Notes: a model not told the origin generated them from the letters alone. DNA of 64,000 nucleotides from Argentina anserina (GCF_933775445.1 NC_065876.1:3224001-3288000), one strand, 5' to 3'. Counted from the stretch's first letter, positions 11,728 through 29,275 are shown. A program made the numbers and translations.

Positions 11728-13072
11728 GGTAATGCACAGAAGGCACATAGAGATTTAGAGGGTTAGGGGCTTGTGCTCCTATATATAGGTCTGTAAGGAA
11801 ATGGCACATGACTACTCTTCACGCATGGTGCAACTTAAAAGCTTTGAACAGAAATGAAAACATTCGATACCCATCAGAGAGTCAACCACACACTAAATTC
11901 TGTCATTATTGTCTGAAACAATTTATGGATAGAAACAAAAGGAGGTTTGGCATGCCCTAAGCTCCATATGATCTTCTATTGTGGATTGTGATTTGGCACT
12001 TATATACCTTGTTGCTTCATTTTCAGTAATTCAGTTGCAAACTAAGTAATCATTGTCAAAGCATTCCAAAGGGTCAGAATTTCACCTCTAGCACTTACAC
12101 CAGCTTTGTTGAATCAATAGCTTAGAGTTGGTGTAAATTGAATTTGTTTATGAGATAACTGATTCCACAGTTCTACCTTTGTTAGGGATAGTTAAATGAT
12201 CTCATAGCATGCAGTACTGCTCTTCTTGCATGCTTCACTGTTCATCTAGCTCTGCCTTTGTGGTGTCATAGCTCATATTGGATGGTAATGAGCAGACTTC
12301 AATTTAATCAAGGCCCCCAAGTGTCCCAAAGTAGAATGGCCTGGAGAGTAAAAGCAATGAAAGGTCTGAAACACAACCACTTCATTTTCTTTTGCTACAT
12401 CATCAAATAATGATGTTTGAAATACTTTGAATAATGCTGGTGACCTTATCAAAGAACCCCTTTCAAAGCTTACCACACAACTCTCATCTCTTTCCTTAGT
12501 AACGCCGATCGCCTTCCTGTGCTGCTGAAATACCAGTACTTTCTTCTCTGTCTGTAGCTATATACCTTTATTCAATTGATTGATGATTATATATAGTTGA
12601 AGAGTAAAGTTTCATAGCTGCCTCTATTGCTCTCTCTGAGCTAAATATATACTGACAATTGAGGTCCAGTTTCTGCCTAATAGTTCATCAATCACGACTT
12701 TATTACCAAGGACAGTGGCTTAGTCAATGCATGTGTATTCATGTTTAAAATGCATGAGATTATGATTTGGATGAAGTCCATGTTTGATTTTTCAGGTACA
12801 GCCTTTAAACTATTAGCTAAGAAATAAGAATCACAACTTATAATACAGAAATGATGGGATTTATCCACTTTCTACAAAAATAACCACACGAGTTCCATTC
12901 ATAGTGCTCGTACGGTCGTACCCTCTACGCATATAGGATAAGCTTTATAAAAATTGCTTAGTTAAAGGGTCATTGTGATACTGTAAATATGCCCAGGCAA
13001 TAATGAATAGAACTTCATGAGCCTTTTTGCCTTTATAGGGACGAAATGAACTAGCAAAGTAGTATCCATCAG
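11728..13072. other. Intergenic, no gene recognised
   Basis: Promoter side of PSY-like copy B followed by AT-rich spacer. Only short frames without motifs were seen (for example 12273-12476 on the minus strand). Confidence 0.45.
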
Positions 13073-13738
13073 CAGGGGCGGATCCAAGAATTGGAATATG
13101 GGTGGACTTAAATTTGTTAATTAAATAGCTAAAAATATTATAATGAAAAATTTCGACGGTGTAAAAAATTTTTATTTATTAGAAATAAAAGATATACCTA
13201 CATAATGAGTCTTACCGCTCAAATACAATACAAAAATATAAACTAACTAAATTCTCTAAATCCTCAATCACCACCGCATTGTCAATAGAATATGCGTACT
13301 CCTTCTCAATGTAAAGGACCATGCAATTATCAAGAAACCTATCTTCCATCTAGATTAGATTTTCCCAATTGCAGATTACTAGATTTCCCCCAAATTTTAA
13401 CCCTAAATGAGTAAAATCTGAATCGATTCAATTGATTGAATTGAAATACTTACATTGGATTTGAGTAGAATGACAGAGAAAAATGAGAGCTCACATGGAC
13501 TTGATTAACATTCTTTTGAGAGCTCACAGTGAATGGAGAGAATTAAGTTAAAGAGAGTGGGGAGTGTCGAACTGTCTCCGACATTTTAGGTGGGCTTGAG
13601 TTGAATTTAGGGAGCCTAGGCTTCATATATATATATATATATATATATATTAGTATTACTAATTTTTTTTTCCTCCAAGAATTTAGGAGGGATTTGAGTT
13701 TCCCCGAGCTATAACCTAGATCCTCCCTTGTCCATCGG
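13065..13738. mobile_element. Non-autonomous hAT-type element, first of three
   Basis: Element 13073-13730 (658 bp) lies between TCCATCAG (13065-13072) and TCCATCGG (13731-13738), an 8-bp duplication with one mismatch. The ends are CAGGGGCGGATCCAAGAATT at the left and CAAGGGAGGATCTAGGTTAT when the right end is read inward. The GGGGCGGATC end is typical of plant hAT-derived repeats. There is no transposase frame. An (AT)n tract lies at 13625-13651 inside it. Confidence 0.82.
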
Positions 13739-13784
13739 ATTGAACAAGCGTGTCAGTACCAAAGCAAAGATATAAATCAGGAGC

Positions 13785-14172
13785 CACATTAGTAGTGGTA
13801 AAGGCAGGATTTGATCTTAGAGGGGTTCAATATTAAGTACCGAATCATTGATTATAAGTTGAAAAATAGAAAACACTAATATAATACAATATTAAACCTC
13901 TTATTCAATAGTTTCAAAAGAATCTAAAAATCAGTTTAAATTAAAACATAAATAGTAGAGATTTGATCAGTCACGAGGGAAGAGATGAGATTTAACTCAT
14001 TTGTAAGATAGTGAGAGATAATATTAATCATAAAAATACACTTATAAAGAGTCTAGTTAAAATAATTACACTATATATTTACAATACTTAATGTATTAAT
14101 ATAAGAACTGTAAAAAAACTGGGGTGAATCCGGCCCGGGTGGGCTTTATGTAGCTCTGCCACTGCACATAAG
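13785..14172. mobile_element. Small hAT-type MITE, second of three
   Basis: Element 13793-14164 (372 bp). Flanking 8-mers are CACATTAG (13785-13792) and CACATAAG (14165-14172), with one mismatch. The ends are TAGTGGTAAAG at the left and CAGTGGCAGAG at the right read inward, a short inverted repeat resembling the (C/T)AGTGGCGGAGC ends of plant hAT MITEs. The interior is AT-rich and non-coding. Confidence 0.68.
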
Positions 14173-14223
14173 TCATGGTAAGCCAAGCATTGAAAAAAAA
14201 AAACACTTGGCATGTTATCCAAG

Positions 14224-15039
14224 CCTCAAACTAGGGGTGGGCACGAGACGAGATGAGATTAATCTCACGTCCCGTTCCACTCACTAAGTTCGGGACGAGA
14301 TTTGTGTTTTTTAAAGTTCGTCGCACCCCGGATCAATCCTGTCGGGATCGGGATGAGACCGGGCTTATCCCACATTCTCGGACTTTAAATAATAAATACT
14401 TAATTTACTATTAATAAAATTTTAGTACAAATTATTGTAATAGAAGAAATTAACATATAGATTGTTCCAAATATTCTTCATCATCTACTTCGATACCATG
14501 AGTTTAATTATTATAAAATTAAATTAATCATTCAAATTATAGCGTTATAGATATTATACATAAAAATTCTAGTGTTATTATACAAGAGAAAATATATAAT
14601 TATATATTGTATATAAGATTATATAGGTTTCGATTGCTAAGTTCATATTTGCAATATACAAATCGTCTTTACTTATATCATATAACTCGAACCACATATT
14701 AATGAGAAAAATAACCGGGACTTATTTATCTTTAGGAAATGAACCAAGATCCAAGATTCATTCTTTGAAGTTAGTCATTTCCTTATCAAATGCATCTAAG
14801 ATGTTCTCAAAAATTATAAATGTATGATGATAATGAAATTTTAATGGTTAAAATTCAAATGAAATTTAAAGCGGGACGAGACATAACGAAACAAGATATA
14901 AATTATTTGTCCCATGTCCCGTCCCACTATTATGAAACGGGACGGGACAGACGTTTTTAGACTCCTGTCCCTTTCCGTCCCTATGAATTTCAGGACGGAA
15001 TTATGATTTCGGTTTTTTATGCCCACCCCTACCTCAAAC
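14224..15039. mobile_element. Non-autonomous hAT-type element, third of three
   Basis: Element 14232-15031 (800 bp) lies between perfect 8-bp duplications CCTCAAAC (14224-14231 and 15032-15039). Terminal inverted repeat TAGGGGTGGGCA is perfect over 12 bp at both ends. It is followed on each side by CGGGACGAGA-type subterminal repeats. No transposase frame is present. The perfect duplication suggests it is the youngest of the three. Confidence 0.88.
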
Positions 15040-15305
15040 AGCTAGAGACTAGAGTTGATAAGCCAACCATTCTAAAAATACGAGGAAGGCAGTGGTTTAC
15101 AAATTTACAATGCATTGTAATAGCTCTCTCCAGAAGAACAATGCTTATCCGAATCGATCTACAAGAAAAATGAGGAATTACTACACATCTCACAATTGTC
15201 TGATACTGGTAATCATCTTATGTACGAATTGACATCACATTGGCTTGCAAGGAGTGAGCATCCAACATTTACTATGAACATTTCCAGTGTGTTGAGCGAA
15301 CATTC

Positions 15306-17494
<2,189 letters not shown>

Positions 17495-18177
17495 CGGAGG
17501 GAGAGAATGGCGTGTGGTTTTGGAAATGTCTCTCCTCTCAGAGAGAGTGATGGGAGTGAGTAACGGAATGCGGTTACGGTGTGATAACGCGGGACGCCAA
17601 ATTGGATGGTCCTACCGACCTACCCCACCTGAATATTTTGAGTTTTAAACTTTTAAAGGGGAGGTTTTAGTTCACCTCATATTTCATATTTGTTAAAGGC
17701 AATAATTAGTCAATTTTTTAATATTTAATTTAAATTGTAGCTCATGTTATATCACGTCATCAATTTTAATGTCAAGTAAATGTTCACAGAATGAATGCAA
17801 GAATTTTCGCTTTTAAAGACGATTAGTAATTTGTAAAACCATCAACATTACCGAGGTGGAAGAAATAATGAGTAGAATAGCTCATGTTTAGAGGCTGATA
17901 GAGTAGCTCACGTACTTTCCAGTCATGCTTTGTGTTCGATTCAAAGTCAAAGCTGATTTGTCGTTGCTACGAGTGTCAAAAGAAGAATTAAGATTCCATG
18001 AAAGATTAATGCTTTGATTCAGGATATTAGAACCATTAATGTTGGCATCAATATCTTCCTCCAGCACATATTCCATGCAGCCAATATTGTTAAATTCATC
18101 AAGGTATTTAGGTGTCTCAGATATCTCATTTAGCACAACTTAGTATTGAGCCTTGATGATATCAAATCAAGGAATAA
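17495..18177. other. BAM9 upstream region and spacer
   Basis: Contains the BAM9 promoter and 5'UTR, with a GA/CT-rich stretch just upstream of the start codon. An 82-codon frame on the minus strand at 17888-18136 has no recognised motif. No other feature seen. Confidence 0.45.
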
Positions 18178-18252
18178 TGGCTTCGCCCAGGTTCGAACCG
18201 GAGACCTTCAGTGTGTTAAGAGTGACGTGATAACCAACTACACCACGAAACC
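18178..18252 (-). pseudogene. tRNA-Val(AAC)-like gene, probably degenerate
   Basis: Read on the minus strand this closely follows plant tRNA-Val(AAC): acceptor stem GGTTTCG/CGAAGCC, D-arm, anticodon AAC, and a T-arm with GGTTCGAACC. It is 75 nt long, one more than I expect, because the anticodon loop is 8 nt (CTTAACAC). The anticodon stem TCACT/ACTGA also has a C:C mismatch. These two changes make it likely to be a non-functional copy. The minus-strand 3' flank has no T-run directly after the gene. Confidence 0.75.
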
Positions 18253-19334
18253 TTTGGGTAATAAATGAGTGCTAACTTCTTAAGTGGAAAAGATTATGAG
18301 CAAGGTAAGAAATGGTAAAATTCACTCTATTTAATCACGGAGAGCTGATCGCATGTTATATGATTTAATAAGATTTATTGGCTACTCAGTACTAGATAAT
18401 ATGCAGAGTAACTAGTATTCAAGGAGTATAGAAGCACGGATATATGTTACTGTGGCTCCAATTTTTACTTGTGTTCGTACTTGCACGTACAGAGTATAAA
18501 AACCAAGGGCATCACTGAAAAAGGGTCAGTTAGAGAGTTGCGAGAAAACATCAACTTTCATAGATTCACATAGTTGTATCATTGTATGAGGGAACACAAA
18601 ACTATACAAGAGCCCAACCACAATAAGGCAACGCAAGATAAATTAAATGCATAATATTGATCATTTCCTGTGAGTACAACAATGATGAAATATGACTAAT
18701 GCATGAATGCCCATATATTATGAGGACTTCACCAAATTCCAACATAACTACAAGCAAGTATACAGAATGACTACAAAAGTAAAATAAACCCGACTCTATG
18801 GCAATCTAAATGTAACAAATGCAGTTCTTTCAGACCCAAATTCTGGTGAGAAGGAAAAATAAGGCCAAAGATTTGGGGGAGAAATATGCACGACTTTACA
18901 GCTGCAGCTCAAGGGACTCAAACTCCTGAACCAAACCTTGACACCATCATAACTTTATAGGAATGGAGCAGCCGCCCACAGAACACGGCAGCGGTGGGGT
19001 GCAATCGGGTATATATATATATATCCTTCTATCCCATCTTCCAACACCACTTTCTTCTATAAGATCATCTTTTTTCTGCCAAGATAGCAGAGACACAAAA
19101 GGCCATCACCACCAACTTCCTCCAATGGAATGCCAAGCAATAAAATAAAGAAATGAAAATGAAAAAAAAAAACGACCCGACTCCCTGCTGGTGATTTTTG
19201 ATGTACCGACCGTCTGTGGACACAAATGTACCAGCCCAAAAATGGTGATGACTTGACTCATGATATGCAATGACAGACCCCAACTCACGACACCCAAATG
19301 CATGCAAAGAACGAGAATGTACTAGCGAGCAGCC
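18253..19334. other. Spacer and importin beta 3'UTR
   Basis: No gene recognised. The part next to 19335 is presumably the 3'UTR of the minus-strand importin gene. It includes a short (TA)n run near 19010-19024. Confidence 0.45.
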
Positions 19335-22046
19335 TCAAAAAGATATTGCCCGACGGATGGCCAACTGTGCCCATTCACCAGCTTCCCTGACCAAATTATC
19401 CTCTGACTGGAGACATTCATTAAGAAAGCCTCTGCTTGATACACATTGCTGAATTAAAGGAGCTGCATTACCACCCAATGTATCAGCTAAATCTCCAAGT
19501 ACCCCAATGGCAGTCTTCATGACCACATCATCCCTACAACAACAAATAGAAAGATCAGAAATTAGTCAGCATTATTAAAAGAAAAGGGCCTCATAAATTG
19601 AAGGTACAAAATGTGAAAGAGCTTACATGTCCTTGGCCATGTATAAACAATCCAAGAACTGGAGTATATGAGGTGCATGAGGCATCAACAATTGGCTCTT
19701 GGCAGACCCCTTAAATCCTTGTAAGATACCAGAGTATGCTTCCAAAATCCCATTCCTCAAAGTGTTTGTGTACTCTATAATATCATCATCAGCACCTGAT
19801 GTCTGGACAGATAGTTCTGCTGCACTCTGAAGCATGGGCATGGCATACATCAAATACTTGTCGAAATTCTCCCCAATGGCCAAAGCAAGGTCACCAAAGC
19901 ATGAAAATATTGGAGGCTTCACAGATCGGTGCAATTGGTTGCTTGACAAATTCTTGAGGAGCTGGGTCATTATCCCATCACAAAAAGGCAATATTTTTTC
20001 TTCTAGAGCCCTAGATATATCCCCCACCACACCAACTGTAATAGCACAAACTTGATAGTCCTCAAAGTTTTGGAGGCCCATTTCTAGATATTTGTAAAAT
20101 TCAGACATGTACTTTGCAAAATCAGAGCCGGTTGAATAGGCAAGAGCTCCAATGGCAAGCATAGCCTCCTCATGTGCTGTAGCACTTTTAGACGAAAATA
20201 CTCTCAAGAAGAGTTGCATCATCTGGTCAGCATACTGCATGAAAACATATTTAGTAGGTTCAGATGACCCTAGCTTCTGAATGATGACCTGCAAGCAACC
20301 ACAAAGAAGGCCTTGTAGTTCATTCTGCTTGTCTCTTTCATCAGATGAAAGCCTCTGTTCCTCAAGAGTCTGGTGAAGTTCATTCATGATGATAGGAACT
20401 AACTGCATCACCATTGGAGCAGTCTCATCGGTGCAGCACCTCACAACTTCATTCAGACTCTCATAGGCTGCAGTTCGGAGGCGCGATTCTCCAGCATCTT
20501 CACGATGAGTCACATCAAGAAGAGCTTGGATGATATCCTGGAAAAAGGGAGTCAGCTGGGTGGATGAAGACCCTGAATCCTCAAAACCCTGTGCCAAGAA
20601 ATATAGAGCACCACAGGCTTTCTCAGCAACATTTGGCACATCTTTCATGCTCTGAAGAAGAACGGTGATAATCTGTTGACAATTTGCCTGGGTAATTATG
20701 GGTGTATCATAAGCTGACCCATGTAGAAACTCAAATATCCTTCCAAGAGTCCAACCAGTAGTGTCCTTCACATGGTTATTTGGGTCTTTCATCAGGGCAT
20801 TTAGCATAAAATTCAAAGCATGATTAACAAGAGTCATCAGCTTATCAGGAGATGGGCCTTCCAAGACTGAACCAAAAGCATAGGTCGCTGCCTCCCTCTG
20901 CCTCCAATCTGGTTTTGAAATATTCTCCTCAATAAATGGCATTACAAGCGGCACAACATCATCACCAACCGTCCGTGCTACTAAGCCCAAGCAAGTGCCA
21001 CCAGCCATGGCAATATTCCAGGCCCCTTCATCCTGATCTTGATCCTCTTCCTGCTTAAGAAGTGTCTCCAATAACAAGGGGATGAGAGCAGGAAGTGCTT
21101 GCTTAATAAAATAGAAGCAAGGAATAACAGAATCCCCAGTAAATTCACCCCCATATTCTTCTAGAATGTCAATCTCCTCATCACAAATTGAGCTCCAAAA
21201 CTCGATGGCTTGAAGCGCAACAGGTTCTTCATCTTCCTTCACAGCCTTTGCAGTTATGGTGAAAATATCTTGGATGTATGGAGACAATTTCTCATAGTAA
21301 GTCGAAGATATAGAAACCAAACATTCAAATGCTGCTTGTCGAATTTTTACCTCGGGGCAAAGAGTAGCCTCACACACAACTCTCATTATGTAATCACGTT
21401 CCGTATCATTAGAGAAATTCGCCTGAGCGAAACTCAGAGCGTTATAAAGAGCTCGTGTGGCAGCAAGCCTAACATCATTATTACTCTCAGAAGAGTTCAT
21501 GCCCTGGACAACAGCTGTAAGTATTTTGTTGACATGATCTTGCTCTATAACCTCAGGGGAAACCTCCTCGCATATGTATCCAAGAGTTTCAAGAGTCGCC
21601 TGTCTTGTGTGAGCCGGAAGCTGATTATTATTTGACAGCAGAGCTTCTATCAGTTCAGGCCACTGTTTGAGTGGCAACTCAATGCCTGCAAGCTTTGCAA
21701 TAACTTGAGATGCAGTTGATCGAGCATCATGGGCAGGAGATGATAATGTCTTTAACAGGCATTCTCTAATTTGGGCCTTTGCATTTGGGTCCAGAGCAAT
21801 CCATTTTTGCGCAAGTTCAAACTTTCTATGCTGTTCTTTAGCATCCAATGCATTCTTTAGAATTAAACCTGCTAACTTTCGACTCTCAACAGGCTTATCA
21901 TCATTTGCTAATTCTGCAGCAAGAGATACCAGGAAACTCGGAAGATTCTGCTCTTGAAATTGTCTTATGTTTTCTTCAGCATGCTTGCGCACATTTCCAT
22001 CCACAGCTTGGGCATTTAAAAGAAACTGAGTGATTTCCATCGCCAT
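19335..22046 (-). CDS. KPNB1: Importin subunit beta-1
   Basis: Nuclear import receptor that binds importin-alpha/NLS cargo and Ran-GTP and carries cargo through the nuclear pore. Two coding exons: 22046-19627 and 19533-19335, giving 872 aa, the normal length. The N-terminal importin-beta domain covers about residues 20-105. HEAT repeats continue to the end. The acidic loop EEDQDQDEGAW near residue 335 corresponds to the importin-alpha-binding acidic segment. The HVKDTTGWTLGRIFE motif is family-typical. The last exon adds DDVVMKTAIGVLGDLADTLG and ends in RAISF. The intron splits the Met codon of AKDMDD after AT. The start is the first ATG after a probable 5'UTR splice acceptor (TTCTTCACTTCAG ending at about 22055). 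No damage seen. Confidence 0.97.
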
Positions 22047-22054
22047 TGGGATCT

Positions 22055-22800
22055 GAAGTGAAGAATAAGCGTAACTGTTAATCGAAAAGGCACTCTAGTT
22101 GTCCGAAATCTCAATTCAAAACAAAGTAAATGATAGTGAATTCTCCTGTGCAAACACTTTCCAGCCTACTTGTCATCTCCGATTAACATCAGACTCAACT
22201 CTTAATGAACCATTAAACAAATTACACATGCTTAAAAAAATTAAGACTCTTAACCGATCCTAATGACATAATTACACAAATCAGAACGAAAATTAAGACA
22301 CCAGCGTATCGATTCTTCTTCGTATAAACTCTGAAGCGAGTCCCAACTTAGCGGAAGCAGAACTAGCCATAACAGTCTACTGTGCTTAACAATCAACACG
22401 ATTAAGTATCAAATCGCAAACCGAATACAGAATAGCAATCCAGTACACAAAAACAATCGAAGATTGAAGATTCCAATTCGAATTTATCACAAATGAAACA
22501 GCTACCATAGCAAAATCAATACCTCACTGATTCTTAAGATCGAGATTGAATAATACAAGGCAATAAACGCAATTACAAATCTGGATCAAGCATGTAGATC
22601 AGAGCACGAGACTGGAATAAGATAACAGAAAGCGGGAGCAAAATCGTAGATGAAGCACAAATAGGAAATTTGAACTCACCCCGAGTTGATGAGTGGACTC
22701 GGTGTGGGACAGCGAGTCGGTGATCAATCCGAGTCAATAAGAAACAGAAGAAGTTGAAGAAGAAGCAGAGCGCGGCCACCAAACCCTAGCAGAGAGGGAC
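22055..22800 (-). promoter_or_regulatory. Importin beta 5'UTR with probable leader intron
   Basis: A splice donor (CAACTCGGGGTGAGTT on the minus strand, cut near 22679) and an acceptor (TTCACTTCAG near 22055) frame a likely 620 bp intron. It separates a first non-coding exon at about 22680-22800 from the coding exon. Leader introns of this kind are common in plant housekeeping genes. The exact transcription start is unknown. Confidence 0.55.
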
Positions 22801-23212
22801 TGTGAGAGAGAAAGAATAAAAGCAGAAATAATTTAAGAAATAAAAACGCTGGGATTTACACAGAAACAGAAACAGCGAAATGTGATTATATTATACTTTC
22901 TATTGGTTATCCACGCGTTTACCTCCGCGTGTGGGAAGAGACAAACTGGTTCGATTAATGGGCTGACGTGGTTTTCACGAAGCCCGGTTTAATAAGGCGA
23001 CGTTTTAATGGGCACGCGCTTCTGGAAGGTGTGGGCTTCGATCCGCGTGTATTATTATCACTGTTAAATTCATTTTTTATCAGCTTATCAGCCCCTAATT
23101 ACAGTTACTTTTTTTGTTCATTGTCATTTTCTTCAACCGGTGACGAGGGAATGGTCCAACCGACCAAAATGGTTTGTCAATTTTCAGAATTCATTCTAGA
23201 ATAGTATGAGCA
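22801..23212. other. Importin upstream region, no gene recognised
   Basis: Promoter side of importin beta, followed by GC-mixed spacer. An open frame at 22968-23204 has no motif. Confidence 0.45.
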
Positions 23213-24228
23213 TACATGAAGGCGGACCGAGGAGTGGTTCTGTGGGGCATAATGTTACACTATCTTGATTCTAAGTTGCAGTGGGGGCATGATATGCTAT
23301 GTTTAGGACAAAAATTAGCGTAACAGTTATTATATGGTGTTTTTAAATGTACCCAGTAAATTTTTAGGTATATTCAGTAAAATTATTCATTCTTAAATAT
23401 ATGCAATTAAATTATTAAATTTCATGTTCTGCTCTTATCTTTGTACCCATCAAAAAACACAACAAAGACAACTTTTCGACGGAGTGTCTTTTAACACTTC
23501 AGACCGTCGGTCATAGCTCTTATTGTGTCAGCTTCAATTATAATTTTGGGATGTATGAGAATCTATAGAAAAAGATAATCGTAGCGGAATAGCAATGAGC
23601 AATTGAAAATCAATTAAATCTGTTATCGTGGGGGGTTTCACATACCTCTCCAAATGGTTTATGGTTGTGTGAACCATCATCTATGATAATGCAACAAAAA
23701 AGATGAACATTGCTGGCATTACGGAAGCAATAAGAACGATTTTTGGGTTGGGGAGTATGAAATTAAAAGGAACAATTCCAGGGTTGGAGCATGGAATGAT
23801 ATGGATGAGAGATACATCGATATTGTATCTTTTCGACTCCTCCTCTTCTGACTTTCAATAAAACCCAACCTTATGACCATTAATATATATGATCTGCACC
23901 TCCTCTCACACACCAATCTAACCAACTTTAAACCCAATCAGTTGCACAAACATAGTCACCGATGAGGGGATTGAGGGCGTTTTATGCCATGGCTGTGATT
24001 GTTTGATGGGCATAAGATGAGGGTAGTAAGGGAAATATATTTATTAAATTGAATATATTCATTAAATTGAATATATTCAAATAAAAAGTAATTTGTTGGG
24101 TCTATTATAAGTTTGTTGAATACATTTAGCAACACCCGCTATTATATCACAAATTTTCTCAACTAAACACAAAACTCAGTGGGGGCATGTACCCACACTT
24201 GCCTATAGCTAGGTCTGCCATGCATGAA
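23213..24228. mobile_element. 1.0 kb hAT-type non-autonomous element
   Basis: Element 23221-24220 (1000 bp) lies between TACATGAA (23213-23220) and TGCATGAA (24221-24228), an 8-bp duplication with one mismatch. Ends read inward are GGCGGACCGAGGAGTGG and TGGCAGACCTAGCTATAGG. Imperfect inverted similarity continues for roughly 130 bp: both sides carry a GTGGGGGCATG-type block and GGTGTT-N2-TAAATGTA. No transposase coding sequence. Confidence 0.72.
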
Positions 24229-24889
24229 GCTTTGAGGGCAGGAAAAGTTCATATTCGTCAATCGTCATAGCAATTAGTTTCAATAAGTCTTATTTTCTCG
24301 TAAATATATGAGAGTTTAATGATCCTAATGTTTTATTTATACTAATAAAGTTTACTAATTAAGACTCATAGTTCTGCTATGCTTTACAATTATTATTTTT
24401 AGTTAAATTTCGTTATTAGGAACTTAGGATAACATAATGCGTTTTACATCGATACATCGTCTATCTCATATATTGATAGAAAACTACAAGTATCACGACC
24501 AATACCCTTATTGTTGACCAATATCCGACAATGAAATTAATATTTAATGCGATATTGGTGAGAAGCGGGTTGAAACATTTTGGTTTCGCTCTATAAGGAC
24601 CAATACCCTCACGATGCACGTATGCAAAGTTGGTGATAAGTTCGATATAGGGACCAATTTCTCAATTAAACTGCATTTTAAAAGTAATTAAATAAACTAA
24701 GCATATTAATAATAACAAATTACTCAAAAGTACCAGACAATAATTTAGTTTACAAATAACTCACTACTTAATTTGATAAAGCAAATAAGAATCAAAATTT
24801 ACAAATAATGACCAAATAATAACAAGTTGCCACATGTCATAAAATATTTTACTTTTTTATCCCTCTTTGACCCATAGTGTTTGCTACTA
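24229..24889. other. Intergenic AT-rich spacer
   Basis: No gene or RNA recognised. Confidence 0.45.
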
Positions 24890-25125
24890 TCAATAGAGAG
24901 GTTATCGGATACTGCCGATTATAAAAACTAACTGCTAATGTGGACTATAAAAACTAATTGCTACTGTCGAGTTAAAAACTAGCTGCTACTGTCGATTTAG
25001 AAGACACATGCTACTGTCAACTTGGAAGGTACATGCTACTATCGACTATGAATCTAATTGCTACTGTCGACTTGGAATATATGCTACTGTCGACTAAGAA
25101 ACTAACTGCTACTGTGGTTTTTGGT
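24890..25125. repeat. Degenerate ~25-bp minisatellite, about 8-9 copies
   Basis: Tandem units built on the core TGCTACTGTCGACT, spaced 22-26 bp apart, with linkers such as TAAAAACTAAC or GGAATCTAAT. Copies differ by several substitutions. The array does not encode a plausible protein. Confidence 0.85.
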
Positions 25126-25911
25126 GAGCAAAATTCAAAATTTCAAAATTTCTCAAAACATATGCAATATGATACCAAATTGCCAGTGGTTTGGCCTGAA
25201 AAGTTAAAATTGCAGAAAAAAACTAAAAAATGAGGAGAGAGAAATTTGTTAGATATATGAGTGTCATTTAGTAATTTTCATGAAAATAAGTGTATTTTAG
25301 ATATTATTGTATTAACTAATTAATTAATTTTGTTATACTTATTCTTTAGGCTTAATCTTATGTCCTAATTTGTATAAAAATGAGTTTTTTGTTAATTTAA
25401 ATGTGATTTAGTACTACTAATTAATTTTCCCCGTTAATAGCGAAAGATGGGATACAGTCTCGCCCCAAAAGATAGAGAATGTGTCAAGACTAGATAGGCT
25501 AGGCGGGTGCCTAAATGGGCAAATAGTCGCACGACAAGCGTTTAGGTGGGTGCCTATGCGGGTCAAATGGTCGCAAGACAGAGTACGTAGGCGATTAGGC
25601 GGATGTTAAGCGGCATGTAACAAATAACAATATCAAACTCTAATTAAAGAAACTTCTAAGGGCAGATATTTCCAATACGATGAAAAGGATTAATGACGAT
25701 CACTGCTCAAATAAACGAATACGTTTTTTATTGGTTGAACCCCGAAGAACGGTGCGTTTAACACTTTAACCCATCACCGGAGCTTGCTTGGAAGGCACAT
25801 ACTCCTTCCCTTATCACCCGCCACGTAAACAGTCTTCGTCAAGCAACGGCCCAGATCATCCCAACATGAGGTCTAATCTCATTGGCCAGGCCTACCCGTT
25901 CTCGGAACCTG
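25126..25911. other. Spacer upstream of BiP; TAGGCGGGTGCCTA-type repeat
   Basis: AT-rich, then a GC-richer stretch at 25477-25625 with repeated GGCGGGTGCCTA / GTGGGTGCCTATGCGGGT words, a composition typical of plant transposon fragments. BiP promoter sequence begins around 25740. Confidence 0.4.
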
Positions 25912-25925
25912 ATTGGACCACGTCA
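25912..25925 (+). promoter_or_regulatory. ERSE-II / pUPRE element of the BiP promoter
   Basis: ATTGGACCACG at 25912-25922 is an exact ERSE-II match (ATTGG-N-CCACG). It overlaps CCACGTCA (25918-25925), the reverse complement of TGACGTGG, a plant UPR bZIP site. It lies about 210 bp upstream of the BiP start codon and about 80 bp upstream of the TATA box. This arrangement is known to confer induction by bZIP28/bZIP60 with NF-Y under ER stress. Function here is inferred from the match. Confidence 0.85.
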
Positions 25926-26000
25926 CCAAAATGACAAGTTTCCACGAATTGGTATCGACAGACACTTCACTGATGCGAACAGCATACGTCGATCTCCCTC

Positions 26001-26007
26001 TATAAAT
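26001..26007 (+). promoter_or_regulatory. TATA box of the BiP gene
   Basis: TATAAAT in CCCTCTATAAATC, 119 bp upstream of the start codon. Transcription would start near 26030. Confidence 0.75.
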
Positions 26008-26125
26008 CTCAAGTCTCACGCGCGGTTCAAACAGAGAACAGAGAAAACCAATCAGCCACAGCTTCCATTTTGTTTGAACTACAGAAAGAGAGAGTCTCTT
26101 GAGCCTTCTGAGCTTCACTGACGCC

Positions 26126-29275
<3,150 letters not shown>

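Noticed and set aside
17888..18136. 82-codon minus-strand frame as a gene
   Set aside because: No motif, no promoter or splice context; it looks like chance in AT-rich DNA.
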